64,000 bases of DNA, taken from Coemansia sp. RSA 487 (taxonomy: Eukaryota; Kickxellomycota; Kickxellomycetes; Kickxellales; Kickxellaceae). The position numbers were made by a program, and so were the translations under genes. The notes beneath the pieces are model-generated. The model was not told the DNA's origin and searched no databases. It saw only the letters and a program-made list of their open reading frames with translations. The stretch is from contig JANBRJ010000010.1 of the NCBI GenBank assembly GCA_027577595.1, forward strand, positions 1-64,000, given 5' to 3'. Positions 9,647-20,693 of the stretch are shown here, in pieces (position 1 is the first letter of the stretch; each line of letters starts with the position of its first letter).

Positions 9647-12209
9647 GAACATTGTATGTCGAGGATGACGTCCCACACCTGCTTTATTTCTATTGCTTGT
9701 TGGGGAAATCGGTTGACTGACTTGCAACGACAAAAGAGACGACGCTCTCTTTTGAGCATTCGTTCCCCTTCCGATATTTTTTTGTTAGAAAATATTTCCG
9801 TTTCTGAAGTAAAAATAATAATAATAAATAAACAGCTGTTGTGGTAGAATAAGATTTAATATGTCGATGCAAGATAGACAAATTTCTGATTGCATGAGGT
9901 GGATGCATTGAAAGATGACAATCATGAATTCTTGGATGACCTTATTCCTTTTTTGCAAGAGAGGCAGGCATGTGAGAGGTAGTCAAAGGATCTAGGGTAT
10001 AGCGAATATCTACTTTATGGACTTCACACGTACACTTGGATTATAGGCTATTGAACACAAGCATCATCAGTCATCACGCCAACTCCTTGGCTTTTTTTTT
10101 GGCTTGGAGGGTCTTGGATTAAATAGCGTGTGTCCAGAGGGAGATGAATAATGTCAGCAGATAGGAGGGGAATACCAATAGAAAATTGGACAATACAAAA
10201 ACTTTGAACAAATCCGTAGATGCATTTTTGGTTATTGCATTGTGTATTTCACAATTGAGAAACGCAACATCTGTGTTATCCTTTCTTTAAAAAAAGAGAC
10301 AACAACAGCATACACATGGTCAATAGCATGGCAGCATCTTTTGGAGCAGATGCAAAGCGAAAAATGCAAGCAAATGACAACAATAACAGAATGGGAAGAG
10401 GATACATAACATTGGATGCGTTACAAACACAACATACTCATTTTCTTTTGTGATGAGCAACTCAGCACCAATGCATGCATGGTGCACGCTAGGATGGCGG
10501 TTGCCTAATATGCAAAAATGTAAAATAAAAAACATGACCTTCATTCAACTGCTTGCTTTTGTATTATGCTGGTCTGGAATTCTCCACTAGCCGATAGAAG
10601 CACACGCAGTGCGCACTATGGCTATTTTGTAGATACACCCTCCCCTCCCAGAAGAGAGGAGAGACGAGATAAACCCGGCAGAGCATCTGTGCTCGTATGG
10701 GCTCCAGGTAAAAGAAAATAAAGACCATGCACATCCAAATGAAAAACAGGAAAAAAAGATTGCCTTGGCATCAGAGTGACGCTCAATATAAATCGAAACG
10801 CTTTTCTAGTAGATGGGAATTTTGTCTTCAACCTAACTGTGAAGCGACATTTCAAAGTCCCAGAACATATGTATCATGCAGGCAAGCGCAATACACGATG
10901 ACATCATTGCATTGTCTGCCGCATAAGCGCTTGTAAGCGGGAGGCGGCGGTTTTTTTGCACTGAAAATTGGCGGGCACACGAATTGGAATAAAACACACC
11001 AAATAGGCGGCACCGTCTGTTCGCCTATCGAGCGGGGTGTATGTGCGTCGTATTTGCGCGCGGAAGCCCCCAGACGAACACGCTTGTGGGCCCTCCGTCT
11101 CTAGCATTAGTCGTATGCGAGGAACGGCGGCGGCTGGCAGGTGTTGCTGTTGCTGTTGGTGCTTAGCGGAGGCACAGAAGTTTGGTCCCCCTCCTCCCCC
11201 GCGTGATCAGCCAGCCGCCCGCCTGAGCCTCTTCCTCCTGGGTTGCCACTACGTGCGCCTGCTTGTCTGCTGCCAGCATTTGCTCTCTCCCTCTCCCCAT
11301 TTTCTGGAGTGGCGAAATAATAAAAAGAAGCTACGGCGGATGGATCTCCCCCTTTCGCTCCTGATTGCCAGGTTTGTCTTTTTAATCCCTTTCGCTTTCC
11401 CTCTCTTGCTCGCCCTGGTCTTTTTTATTTCTGTTCTATTAAAAGCACAGCTGTTACCTTTCGGTACCTTTCTTGTCTGCTGCTATCCTTGTTACATATT
11501 ACTTTCTCATTTATCAAAGCTCGATACCAGGCGCTCCTCTTTCGCTATACCCCTGCACCCCACCCATTGCCCTTATATATCTTGCCCAAAACTTACCAGC
11601 ACATCGTCGTATTTTTTACTTTGCACACTCTGGAACATCAAGCTCCCCCCGCTTGTTTGATATTGAACACCGCCGATAGCGGCGCTAACCACTGACTAAT
11701 AAAAACGACACCAATATACTTTTACTATAGCAGCAAAGGTTATACCTAGCGCTTATAAATTTTTTTAGCGCATATCAAAATAACAAGGCCTTTTCGGCTT
11801 TTTTTTTGTATATTTACTCTACTGTTTCCACCCGGTTTCCATATTCAGGTACATACTCGAACAATTTCCCCTCTATCTGCATAAGCATTTTTCCTGTTTG
11901 CATATTTATTACCTGTTTTTTCATCGCCATCTGGAACCACAACCACGTTCCTGTTTCTATTGGTGCACTTTTTGCTTTTTTTCTGCATACACGAATTAAA
12001 CTCATTTCTCCACCCCATTCACTATCGCTTGCCTTTTGCTGTAGATTCGTACATAAAGCCACAACACTATATCCAGCTTTGCCACACATCCCAATTACCC
12101 CCTCAGCACTCGCTGAATTCGGCCAAGCCTCTCCAGCCTAAAGAACAAATCCAGATCCCGCCCAGGACACACCACTTCCCTCCTCCTGATATCTGCAATC
12201 GCTGCTCAC
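9647..12209. other. 2.5-kb stretch without a recognisable gene
   Basis: No open frame here shows a recognisable family or convincing coding bias. 9.65-11.0 kb is AT-rich with short repeats. 11.1-12.2 kb is strongly pyrimidine-rich on the plus strand, with TATAAAT at 11754-11760, and probably contains the promoter and leader of the downstream dihydrofolate synthase gene. The long frame at 11037-11660 is low-complexity Leu/Pro/Cys sequence that I read as non-coding. Confidence 0.6.
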
Positions 12210-14027
12210 ATGGCTGCTTCTGAGAACCCAGGCAGAATCAAGCTTGGGCTCGAGCGTATAATCCGCTTTCTTGAATCGACGCTTCCCAAAGATCCCCGCA
12301 CTAACCTTCGGGTCGTGCATGTGGCTGGCACAAATGGCAAGGGCTCTGTCTGTGCGTTGATTTCTGAAGCACTGTTTGCGGCTGGGTACAAGGTTGGCAC
12401 GTACAATTCGCCCCACTTCCTCACTGTCAACGACGCCGTGCGAGTCGACGGCATTCCCGTTCCAGCTGCAGAGTATGCCGAGTTGCGTGCCTGGATAAGC
12501 AAGCTCGATGCCGATACGCCCTCGCCTGACGGGCCTCTCAGCCTATTTGAGCAGGCAACCGTGGCTGCTCTTTGCTGGTTTTCCAAAAACAACGTCGACA
12601 TCGCCGTTATTGAGGTCGGGATGGGTGGTCTTCGCGACGCGACAAATGTCTTTGGTCCTCCTGAGGGCAAGAGCTCCCTCGGCGCCGGCCACTCCCTTGT
12701 CCAGTGCATCTGCTCAGTTGATATGGACCACCTTGGCATGATTGGCAACACCGTCGAGGAGATTGCATTCGAAAAGGTTGGCATCATTCGCCCAGGCTCT
12801 TGGGTCATCATTGCTCGACAGGACCACGTCGGTGCTTTCCACAAGATCCACCAGATTGCACACAAAATCAGCCCTGGCCGCATCATCAACATTCGTCGTC
12901 AGCCAGCAAACGATCTTCTGGTCGGCAACTTTTCGTTTAATCTCAAGGACTCACCTGGATTACAGCTGCATCCGCCAGAGTCTTCTCCAAACTGGTCTCT
13001 TTTCAACGGCACGGGCAAGCGCTGCCTTCGCGTAAAATATCCACCTTCTTTGGACTCTTACGCCACGGCCAAGAGCTCCTCGTCATCATCATCATCGTCA
13101 GCAGCAACATCTACCAGCCACCAGCATGCACATCCATCGGAGTGCCTGTCTAGCTTTGAGCCCCCGTCAGCACCCAAGCCCGCCGATGACAACTCTCCCC
13201 CGAGTATGGAGGCCGATTTCCCTCTCGTGCTTCCTGGCTCCCACCAGACAGGCAATGCATGTGTGGCATTTTATGCGCTGTATGCTTTGCGCACATATTA
13301 CGGCTTTTCGAAGCTCACAGATGCCGCTATCCAGGTTGGATTCCAAAATGTCCGCTGGCCTGGCCGCCTTTCGTGGCTGCGCATTGGCAATACGCCCGAT
13401 TCTGGAAACAACAGCTCGTCCACAAGCTTGTCGGCACAAAACACCAACGTATCTAGTGATGCCAGCAATGGCTACAGCAGCAACAGCAGCAGCAATAGGA
13501 TCATTGACTCTCTCGACGAGTGGATCCTTGCTGATGGCGCCCACAACGAGCCTGCAGCCACAGAACTCAGAAACTACATAAACACAACCTTACGAAGGCT
13601 GGCGCAGCAGAGATATATCAACGCCACAACCGGCAAACGTCACCACTTTAGCGAGATGACGCCTGTCCGCTGGATTGTTGGGCTCTCGCGCGGTAAGGAC
13701 GCTGGCGGCATACTGAAGAAGCTTGTCCGTCCTGGAGACACACTATGGACAGTGCCCTTTTCCCAGCCCGAGGAGATGCCATGGGTCAAATGTGAAGACC
13801 CAGAAGCCATCCTGGCATGCGCGAAGCAGAACCTCCAATTCGAAAACAACAGCGATTCGTTCGAGTCTGCAAAGTTTGACTCCTTGTCCGAGGTTCTTGA
13901 CAAGCTGGTCCAGTCTACCTCCGATAACATGCTGAACGTGCTATGTGGATCGCTTTACCTTGTTTCCGATCTTTACCGCGAGCTCCAGATCCAACCCTTT
14001 GACGAGGATGCCGAACAGCGGTTATAA
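12210..14027 (+). CDS. FOL3: dihydrofolate synthase (FolC/Mur-ligase family)
   Basis: The protein attaches glutamate to dihydropteroate in folate synthesis, using ATP. The start IKLGLERIIRFLESTL followed directly by VVHVAGTNGKGSVCALI (P-loop) resembles Fol3 rather than the longer, mitochondrially targeted folylpolyglutamate synthase Met7. Also visible are YNSPHFLTVNDAVRVDG, IEVGMGGLRDATNV, SVDMDHLGMIGNT and the C-terminal ligase-domain landmarks NVRWPGRL and ILADGAHNEPA. At 605 residues it exceeds the usual 420-430. The excess is two low-complexity inserts: a Ser-run/His/Pro segment (about 285-335) and an Asn/Ser-rich segment (about 398-430). Single exon; the ATG at 12210 follows a pyrimidine-rich leader. 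A Met7 role is the main alternative. Confidence 0.85.
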   Translation: MAASENPGRIKLGLERIIRFLESTLPKDPRTNLRVVHVAGTNGKGSVCALISEALFAAGYKVGTYNSPHFLTVNDAVRVDGIPVPAAEYAELRAWISKLDADTPSPDGPLSLFEQATVAALCWFSKNNVDIAVIEVGMGGLRDATNVFGPPEGKSSLGAGHSLVQCICSVDMDHLGMIGNTVEEIAFEKVGIIRPGSWVIIARQDHVGAFHKIHQIAHKISPGRIINIRRQPANDLLVGNFSFNLKDSPGLQLHPPESSPNWSLFNGTGKRCLRVKYPPSLDSYATAKSSSSSSSSSAATSTSHQHAHPSECLSSFEPPSAPKPADDNSPPSMEADFPLVLPGSHQTGNACVAFYALYALRTYYGFSKLTDAAIQVGFQNVRWPGRLSWLRIGNTPDSGNNSSSTSLSAQNTNVSSDASNGYSSNSSSNRIIDSLDEWILADGAHNEPAATELRNYINTTLRRLAQQRYINATTGKRHHFSEMTPVRWIVGLSRGKDAGGILKKLVRPGDTLWTVPFSQPEEMPWVKCEDPEAILACAKQNLQFENNSDSFESAKFDSLSEVLDKLVQSTSDNMLNVLCGSLYLVSDLYRELQIQPFDEDAEQRL

Positions 14028-14402
14028 ATCAATAATCAACCAAGTGCTCTGTGCTTTGGTAAACGCTATCAAGTTACATTTTTTTTATCTATTTTCCTGC
14101 AAAAGTAAATGCCATCACTTTCCACAATATCACTCATCTATTCTGTTGGTGTTCATTTCTTCACCACAAAGATCAAAATCTACTGATCTCAATGGTGCAA
14201 GATCTGTCTGATCAGAATTTATTAATCCGAAATCAGCTTTTTTCCCGTTGATCTGAAACTTTTTTTTTTTCGTTCAAGGAGCCAAACTAGGGTTGTAAGG
14301 ATTTGTACCTTTCATCTTTCTTTTTTTACTATTGATTTCGTTCCTTTTAGCCGCTCATTTTTCTAGCACAATAAAGCCTTCACAGCGTATATTCCGAAAA
14401 AG
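14028..14402. other. intergenic, FOL3 to MRT4
   Basis: AT-rich 375-nt spacer with T-runs at 14263-14271 and 14320-14327. It presumably holds the FOL3 3' end and the MRT4 promoter; no gene is seen. Confidence 0.5.
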
Positions 14403-15134
14403 ATGCCCAGAGCAAAGAGAGTACAAGTAGTATCGCTCACAAAGGTGAAGAGCAGAGGGCGCGAAGGGCGGGCAAATACAATGGAGTCGGTCAAGGACGC
14501 GGTAAACACGTATGACTACATATGGGTATTCTCTGTGCACAACATGCGCAACCAGTACCTGAAGGAAGTGCGCAATCAGTTCAAGACCAGCCGGTTTTTC
14601 TTTGGCAGCAACAGAGTGATGGCCAAGGCGCTTGGAAACACATCGGAGGAAGAGGTGGCGGAGAACATTCACAAGGTGAGCGAGGCCTTGAAAGGCGAGG
14701 TTGGGCTGCTGTTTACCAACCAAACGGTCGGCGACATCAGATCGTGGTTCGACAAATTTTCAGCAGACGACTATGCGCGCGCCGGATGTATCGCCACTGA
14801 ACGGGTTGTCATTCCTGCCGGCGAAGTGGTCCGCGGCTTCACAAAGGAGTCGTTTCCCAATAACATGGAACCCCAACTGCGTCAGCTTGGAATGCCCACG
14901 TTGTTGCGTCAGGGCAAGATCACTATCGACTACGACTATGTCATCTGCAACGACGGCGATGTCCTGACACCGCAGCAGTCCCATCTGCTCAAGCATTTTT
15001 GGATCAAAATGGCGGTCTTCAAGATCGCGCTGATGGCCTGCTACCACAAAAACTCGGCCGAGTTTGTTAATTACGAGGAGCCGTCGGACAAAAAAGAAGA
15101 GAAAGACGAAGCCAGTGACGAAAATATGGAATAA
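14403..15134 (+). CDS. MRT4: MRT4 ribosome assembly factor
   Basis: The 243-residue protein is the uL10-like assembly factor that occupies the P-stalk base site on pre-60S particles in the nucleolus before uL10/P0 replaces it. The start MPRAKRVQVVSLTKVKSRGR is typical. RNQFKTSRFFFGSNRVMAKA and VGLLFTNQTVGDIRSWF follow, then the family signature ESFPNNMEPQLRQLGMPT, and the protein ends in an acidic/Lys tail. Length matches yeast Mrt4 (236). Single exon. It is convergent with the large acidic gene that follows. Confidence 0.95.
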   Translation: MPRAKRVQVVSLTKVKSRGREGRANTMESVKDAVNTYDYIWVFSVHNMRNQYLKEVRNQFKTSRFFFGSNRVMAKALGNTSEEEVAENIHKVSEALKGEVGLLFTNQTVGDIRSWFDKFSADDYARAGCIATERVVIPAGEVVRGFTKESFPNNMEPQLRQLGMPTLLRQGKITIDYDYVICNDGDVLTPQQSHLLKHFWIKMAVFKIALMACYHKNSAEFVNYEEPSDKKEEKDEASDENME

Positions 15135-15380
15135 GCTAAAGAGAGCAAAACCTCCTTTTCTCTCTGTGCCTCCCATCTATCATCTTATTTTCAAAATATT
15201 TTGCAATATGAAATGCTTTACACAAAAGACCTTTACAGTCCGCGATATTATATGTATGTTGATTGAAGATGCGCACCAATGCACTATCAAGCAAGAGCTG
15301 GTTTCAAAGATTTCCTATACATTCAAGCAAGAGTTGAGAGAAAAATAGCAATCCAAAGTAAGGGATAAATGTTGTTGTTG

Positions 15381-15389
15381 CTATTCGGG

Positions 15390-15424
<35 letters not shown>

Positions 15425-15440
15425 GCTGCTGTTCATCATT
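15381..15440 (-). repeat. TTG/CAA triplet run encoding polyGln
   Basis: A run of TTG triplets on the plus strand (CAA on the coding strand), with a few imperfect units, ends the large acidic gene. Pure triplet runs of this kind are prone to length change. Confidence 0.85.
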
Positions 15441-18400
15441 CTCGTCCACCGCATGTTCTGCCAGATCCGATGGCAAGTCAGCCTCTAGCTTTGTTTTTTG
15501 TCCAAGCCGCTCATTCTGATAATTCTTGGTCTCCTGGTTATCGTGCTCAATGACATCACCACTTTCGTCAATAGTGATCCTATCTATGAGCTCTGACGCC
15601 GATAGAAATGAATGGAGCACCGGGGAAGACTTGGTTTCAGGCTGCTGCTGTTCTTGGCGATCTAAGTAAGCCGGTGAATTGGGAGCACTGTATGTTTCAT
15701 TATTTACACCGTCAACTGTGTGGCAATCACTGCCAATATCAATATCCACATCGATGTCAACATTGGCATCGACATCAGCATTGGCATCGACATCAGCATT
15801 GGCATTGTCATCGGTGTCCGCAGTGAATTCAGCCAAAATGGCTTCAGAGGGGATTTCATCTGTGTCGATAAAGGTAGCAGTACCAACGTCAGCATCGGCA
15901 GCAGTGTCGGAGGCATGGTTGGCATTGCAATTGTGGACATTGGCATTGTCAGCAGCAGAATCAGCTTCGGCTTCGGCTTCGGCTTCGGCAGCAGCATTGG
16001 GAGTAGTATTATCGGCTGGAGTGGATGACTCAGTTGTACCAGCGGCAGGGCCAGCAGCAGTAGCAGCGCTGATAGGTGGTAGCAGAAGCAGGGGATTCGA
16101 TTTTGTCCGCTGAGGCTCTCTACCTGCAATCTTCGACTCAACAACATGAATATCCAGTCTGTTTTGGGCCCACGGGATGCGCTTTTCTGCGCCCGAAAGA
16201 AGCTGCTCCATGAGGTCAACTTGGCCCGGCCGGATCTTTCTGTCTGCCCATGCGTACTCATCCTTGTCCTTGACTGCTCTGAAGGAGCCACTGACAACCA
16301 TTTCGGCTTCTTCTTCAGCAGAAGCCTTTATTAGCGAGCACATGCGATCGACATACTGGGTAATGCCGTCGCCCGAAACACCGCCTGCAAGTGAGGATCT
16401 ACCCGTGTACAGACTATCGACCGTGGTGGTGCCCTTCGTTTGCATGATGTGATGCAATGTCCATCGAAGCGACGACCCTGAGCTGCTGGGAATCTTGTAT
16501 GTGTTTTCTGCAGGACCAAAGCCTTCAAGCGGTGTCGTCTCGTGCAAATGACCACCACCTTCGCTATCGACAAATGCTCGTGCCACTTCATCGACAATGC
16601 TGCGATGGCTGGCCCACGGGCTTGACAAAAACAGCGAGTCACACGGAACAATGTCTTGGGCTGTTATTCTACTCAGGCGCCTGCGCATAGGCTCTGCAAA
16701 CCAATCGCTGGACCAGTTTGGATATCCAGAGCCACGAAGGCCACTGGAGATAGGCACCGGAATAACCTCTGGTTCGTCTTCCTTATCATCTATATCCACT
16801 TCCAGCTTGTCAGGCGCATCGCCAGAAGCGTCTTTAGAAGCCAAAATAGCAAAGTCAGTCGATTTTTGCTTGTCAGCAGCGGTGGCATCAGTGTTGAGGC
16901 AGGTATGGGCAGATTCCAATATGGAAGGCGGCTGAACCCCCTTGTCCTCCTGCGAATTGCTGTCAATATCCAGATCCATGTCAACATCCAAGTCCATATC
17001 CATCCCCATATCTATATCGACGATATCGTCGTCAATGTTAATATCAAGTCCTGATGTCTCATTGGTGTGACCTGTGGCAGCCTCCATTTCGTTGCGCTTT
17101 GCTTGTTCTTGTTCCTCCTCCTCCTCCCTATCGTCTGCGGCTCTCCGACGTAGTACTTTGGGCGCGTTGTTCATCTCTTCAAAGGCTTTATATGCGGCAT
17201 CGTCGTGAATATCCTGGTACAGACCGTATCTGGCTTGCCGCCATATCTCTTCAGAATCACCAATGACATCCCGCTGTGCAATATCGCCAAGCAAAAACAT
17301 CGGATGTCCAGGCTGGATCTTGTCAAGTTGAGAAAGCTCGCTTTTAACGCGCTCAGATGCAGGTACTAGCGCAGAATCTGGAATGTCAAAGTCAGGCATG
17401 TTCTCTTCAGGAACACAAGATGGATCAAACTTGGATGCCGGCCGATAGAAACCATAGAGAGTCTTGTCTGCCTTGACTGATGGTGGCAAAACCGACAGCG
17501 ACGACGACGTCAAGTGTATAATCTGCGCAATGACGTTTTCAGGGGTTTCTTCTGTGTCGTCTTCAACGTCTTCGTCGGTGCCAGATAAATGATCGTCATG
17601 GGCAGAGCCAGTAGGCAGCACGTCTTTGTCTTCGGACGTAGACATAGCTTCAAGGCCGCCTGTAGTGCCTTCCTCGCCTGTAGTGCCTTCCTCGGCTAGT
17701 TTGGCACTCTTTTCTACATGTAGATTCTCTTGTAGCTGTGGTTCTTTCATCATGGGCAGGGCTTCCTTGTCTTCTGAACCTCCGAGAGAAACGAGCGGTG
17801 GAAGATGTGGTGGGATTGCACCCTTGAAGCCATCGGCCATATCCATGTCATCGAGGAGAAGACAGCCCAGATTTAGCCCACTTATCATAGCATCAACGTC
17901 ATCGCCACCACTGCCGTCAGTGTTGCATATGGTGCTTGTACTTTCGTGGTCATTGTGCATGCTGTGGTGCTGTCCCGTATGCCGCCTACCGATCTCCACT
18001 GACAACAGACTCTGCGGAAGCACATTATCCGTGTGCTGTGTTTCGACCCAGGTTTCACCAGTCCAAGTGGAGTCTTCCTGCATATGCTTGCAATGTCTAG
18101 GATCTGCACCAGAAAGCAAGTGTGTTCCATTGACCCCCCTCTGAGCTGCGCCTGTCGTTTCGCCAAGCTCACCTTTCCATTCAGACATCCATGCCAGAGT
18201 TGATGTCCAGTCTATTCCTAGCTCTTGCGATGTGCAGTCCATGACATCAAACAGATTGGGATCTATCCGGTTTGCAAAATCTGCGCGTGCTCTACACGCC
18301 TCCCCAATGCGCATCAAATAGAGCCGCGCAATATTCCCCAACATCGACAGCGACTTTCCTGTGACCCGATCGTAGCGCGTTGTTTCTGAAACAAGACGAT

Positions 18401-18989
18401 GCATGGACCGCCGCATTAGCTCCTCGTGGTGTGACTGCCGAGAGTCGGGCGTTTGTGTATTGGAGTACATGCGTGGATCAACGAGGGGGGTTAGTTTGGT
18501 CGCTATTTGCCGCTTGGTGCGGACCCGGTACGAATGTAAAAGCCGATCTGACAAGCGCGGCAGGCCTGCTGTGGGGCCTCGTCTATACCCCGTCGTCGTC
18601 GCACTATTTCCGTTTGCCTTCTTATTGTCTGAAGCCGACTGCGCGCGTGAAAGTGGAGCACCAGTGTTTCCAGAAGCAGGAGGCTCACCTCTTGTATTCT
18701 GCTGGTTGACCCGTCCATCTAAATCGCTGCTTGCATCTGGTGTATGCACGCCAATGTCCATTCTGTCGCGAACAGACTGTTCTTTCTCCGACTGAACATT
18801 TGCTGGAGCCTTATACGCTCCATAGTGATACGAGGTTATTGGCTGCTTTTCAATTCCTTTGTCTGGCTGTTGCCCATTTATAACAATACCTGCCATCGTG
18901 GCTACCTTTGGCTTGGCGTCCTGTGAGGTGGTGTTTGAGTTTGTGCTTTTGTTTTTTGGCGCGCCGTAAACTGAGGATGGGTCGCCCAT
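15381..18989 (-). CDS. large acidic protein with a Bromo_TP/TAF-like histone fold
   Basis: From ATG 18989 the protein has about 1202 residues (an upstream non-ATG extension is unlikely). Around residues 195-275, ELMRRSMHRLVSETTRY through IARLYLMRIGEACRARADFA and PNLFDVMDCTSQELGI resembles the bromo-associated histone fold of TAF3, TAF8 and SPT7-type subunits. No bromodomain or PHD finger is seen. The rest is long acidic stretches, a Glu/Gln coiled region, a conserved-looking middle block (MFLLGDIAQRDVIG; YGLYQDIHDDAAYKAFEEM) and another near WSSDWFAEPMRRRLSRITAQ. Near the C-terminus is an Asp/Ala repeat (NADVDANADVDANVDIDVDI), and the protein ends in polyGln. A TFIID or SAGA role is plausible but unproven. 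The coding sequence is real by length and codon structure. Confidence 0.6.
15760..15812 (-). repeat. 18-nt tandem repeat encoding NADVDA
   Basis: About two and a half copies of an 18-nt unit (gcattggcatcgacatca on the plus strand) encode an Asp-rich hexapeptide in the large acidic protein. Confidence 0.75.
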
Positions 18990-19007
18990 ACCAGCGCAAC
19001 AAGACAA

Positions 19008-19739
19008 CTTGGATTTACAAGTTCAAGTGGAAAATATACGGGGACCGGAACAGTGCCGAATGCTAGATATATACAATGCACTTGGAATGGACGAGTTTGC
19101 GAAAGACAAGGATTTTTCTGGGCGGAATAAATAAAAGACTAGAAATGAGAAATCCCGTGCTCTGGTCGAACTCTATCCAAATAACGCGTCAGCCATGAAC
19201 GAAAAGAAAAAACCAATTGCAACACGGACAAATCAAAATGGATTTGACGAAAAGAAAAGGAAAACAGATTACAAATAAAGGCAACTAATAAAGTAAAAAA
19301 AAGAACTGGAGAGCTTGGGTTGTGCAAGAATGAAATGATGATAGAAAACTTGTAACATCATTCTTCTCTCTTGGTTTGGGCAAAAATGGGAGCAAAAATC
19401 GGTGGGTGGGGGGTCTTCGCCAGAGCTGTGCGCTGTGTTGCGACAACGCAGTATGGGTGCAAACGACGCGTCCCACGACCGGCTTTTTTTTTTTTGAAGG
19501 AGCTGGTATCTGTCTAACCAAAGAGCTGCTTCATTGATGTCTTGTGACAATGTTTGTGAATGGGCCGTTCTCGTGTTTGTGTATTACACCACTTACTCAC
19601 TTAAAAAATGGCCGAAACAAAATTTTTCTTTTTTCTTTTTCTTTTCTGTTCCCTCTTTTTCTTTATCCACAGATTTTGTATTATTCATTGTTTTAATTAG
19701 CCCTTTGTACATTCAGACGCTTTCTAATCTGCACCAACG
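19008..19739. other. divergent promoter region
   Basis: 732 nt between two divergently transcribed genes. A strong T/C tract at 19620-19672 lies just upstream of the fasciclin gene. A poly-A/T run is present near 19489. No gene is recognised. Confidence 0.5.
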
Positions 19740-20366
19740 ATGAGAATTAGACCTGCTGTAGCAACACTAGCAGCAGTCACTACTACACTTTTAGCAGCAG
19801 CCACATATGGACAAAAGTTTGCGCACGCACACCCGCTTCCCGAACAACAGCGCCAAGCACTCTTTGGAACACACCAAACCAACACCATAGACAAAATCCA
19901 GCCGCCATCAGAAAATATGAACGTGCCCTATATGTTCGACTCTGACGCAAAGGGCCCACCAGAGCTTAGTGATGTTCTTGCAAAGGAAAAGGGTGCTAGC
20001 ATTGCCATGGATGCGATTCTGAGCAGCGAGTCCCTTGTGCGCGCAATCAGCGGAGACTCTACCGACTTTGCCCAAGGGCTGACGCTGCTCTTGCCTACAA
20101 ACAAGGCGTTCCAGGCCCTCAACGACATTCCAGACGACCTTGAGCTCGTGATGAAGAGGCACTTTGTTCCGCAGGTCGTGACATCCCAGATGATGGAGCA
20201 CGGCGCAACCGTCTTCTCCTACCAGAGGTCGGCGACCCTGCGCTTCACTTCGTCCCAAGGCCAGGCGTACGTGCAGGCAGACAAGAGAGCGCCTATCGCG
20301 GTGCGCGGTGCTGGTGTCCAGGCTGGCGGCGGTATGTATTTCCTTGTGGATGAGCTCTTTGCTTAA
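19740..20366 (+). CDS. secreted fasciclin (FAS1) domain protein
   Basis: The 208-residue protein begins with a clear signal peptide (MRIRPAVATLAAVTTTLLAA). One FAS1-like domain follows (about 75-208): DAILSSESLVRAISGDSTDF, then the H1-type motif LTLLLPTNKAFQAL, then HFVPQ with flanking strands, ending in MYFLVDELFA. FAS1 domains mediate adhesion and are common on fungal surfaces. There is no C-terminal membrane or GPI segment, so it is probably released or held in the wall. The domain is somewhat diverged and only one copy is present. Single exon. Confidence 0.8.
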   Translation: MRIRPAVATLAAVTTTLLAAATYGQKFAHAHPLPEQQRQALFGTHQTNTIDKIQPPSENMNVPYMFDSDAKGPPELSDVLAKEKGASIAMDAILSSESLVRAISGDSTDFAQGLTLLLPTNKAFQALNDIPDDLELVMKRHFVPQVVTSQMMEHGATVFSYQRSATLRFTSSQGQAYVQADKRAPIAVRGAGVQAGGGMYFLVDELFA

Positions 20367-20693
20367 CAGGAATCATGCCCCCTTTTTCCATTAGCGTCAA
20401 TGTCAACTTTCTTTTCATTAGCTTTGTCTTCATATGTATTCTTGATCAAAATTGATTTTACTTTTTTTGTAAACGTATATTTTCTTGTGTAAGAAAAGCA
20501 ACTTCATGGTTTATCACTTTTTCATTTCATACAATTTGTTTTCATTTCCTTGATTCTTCTCTTTCGATACATTTAAAATCTCTATTTGCCTATTTTCTCC
20601 AGAGCCCTCGATTTATTGCTCCAATCCATTCTATATTATTTAAATTTCATAGATAAAGCAAGGACGTTATCCTTTATCTGCTACTGGTAACAA
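20367..20693. other. intergenic, fasciclin gene to YME1
   Basis: AT- and T-rich 327-nt spacer with no recognisable gene. It likely holds the polyadenylation region of the upstream gene and the YME1 promoter. Confidence 0.5.

Noticed and set aside
11037-11660. 207-codon frame as a gene
   Set aside because: Low-complexity Leu/Pro/Cys sequence from a pyrimidine-rich region, with no family resemblance; likely promoter or leader.
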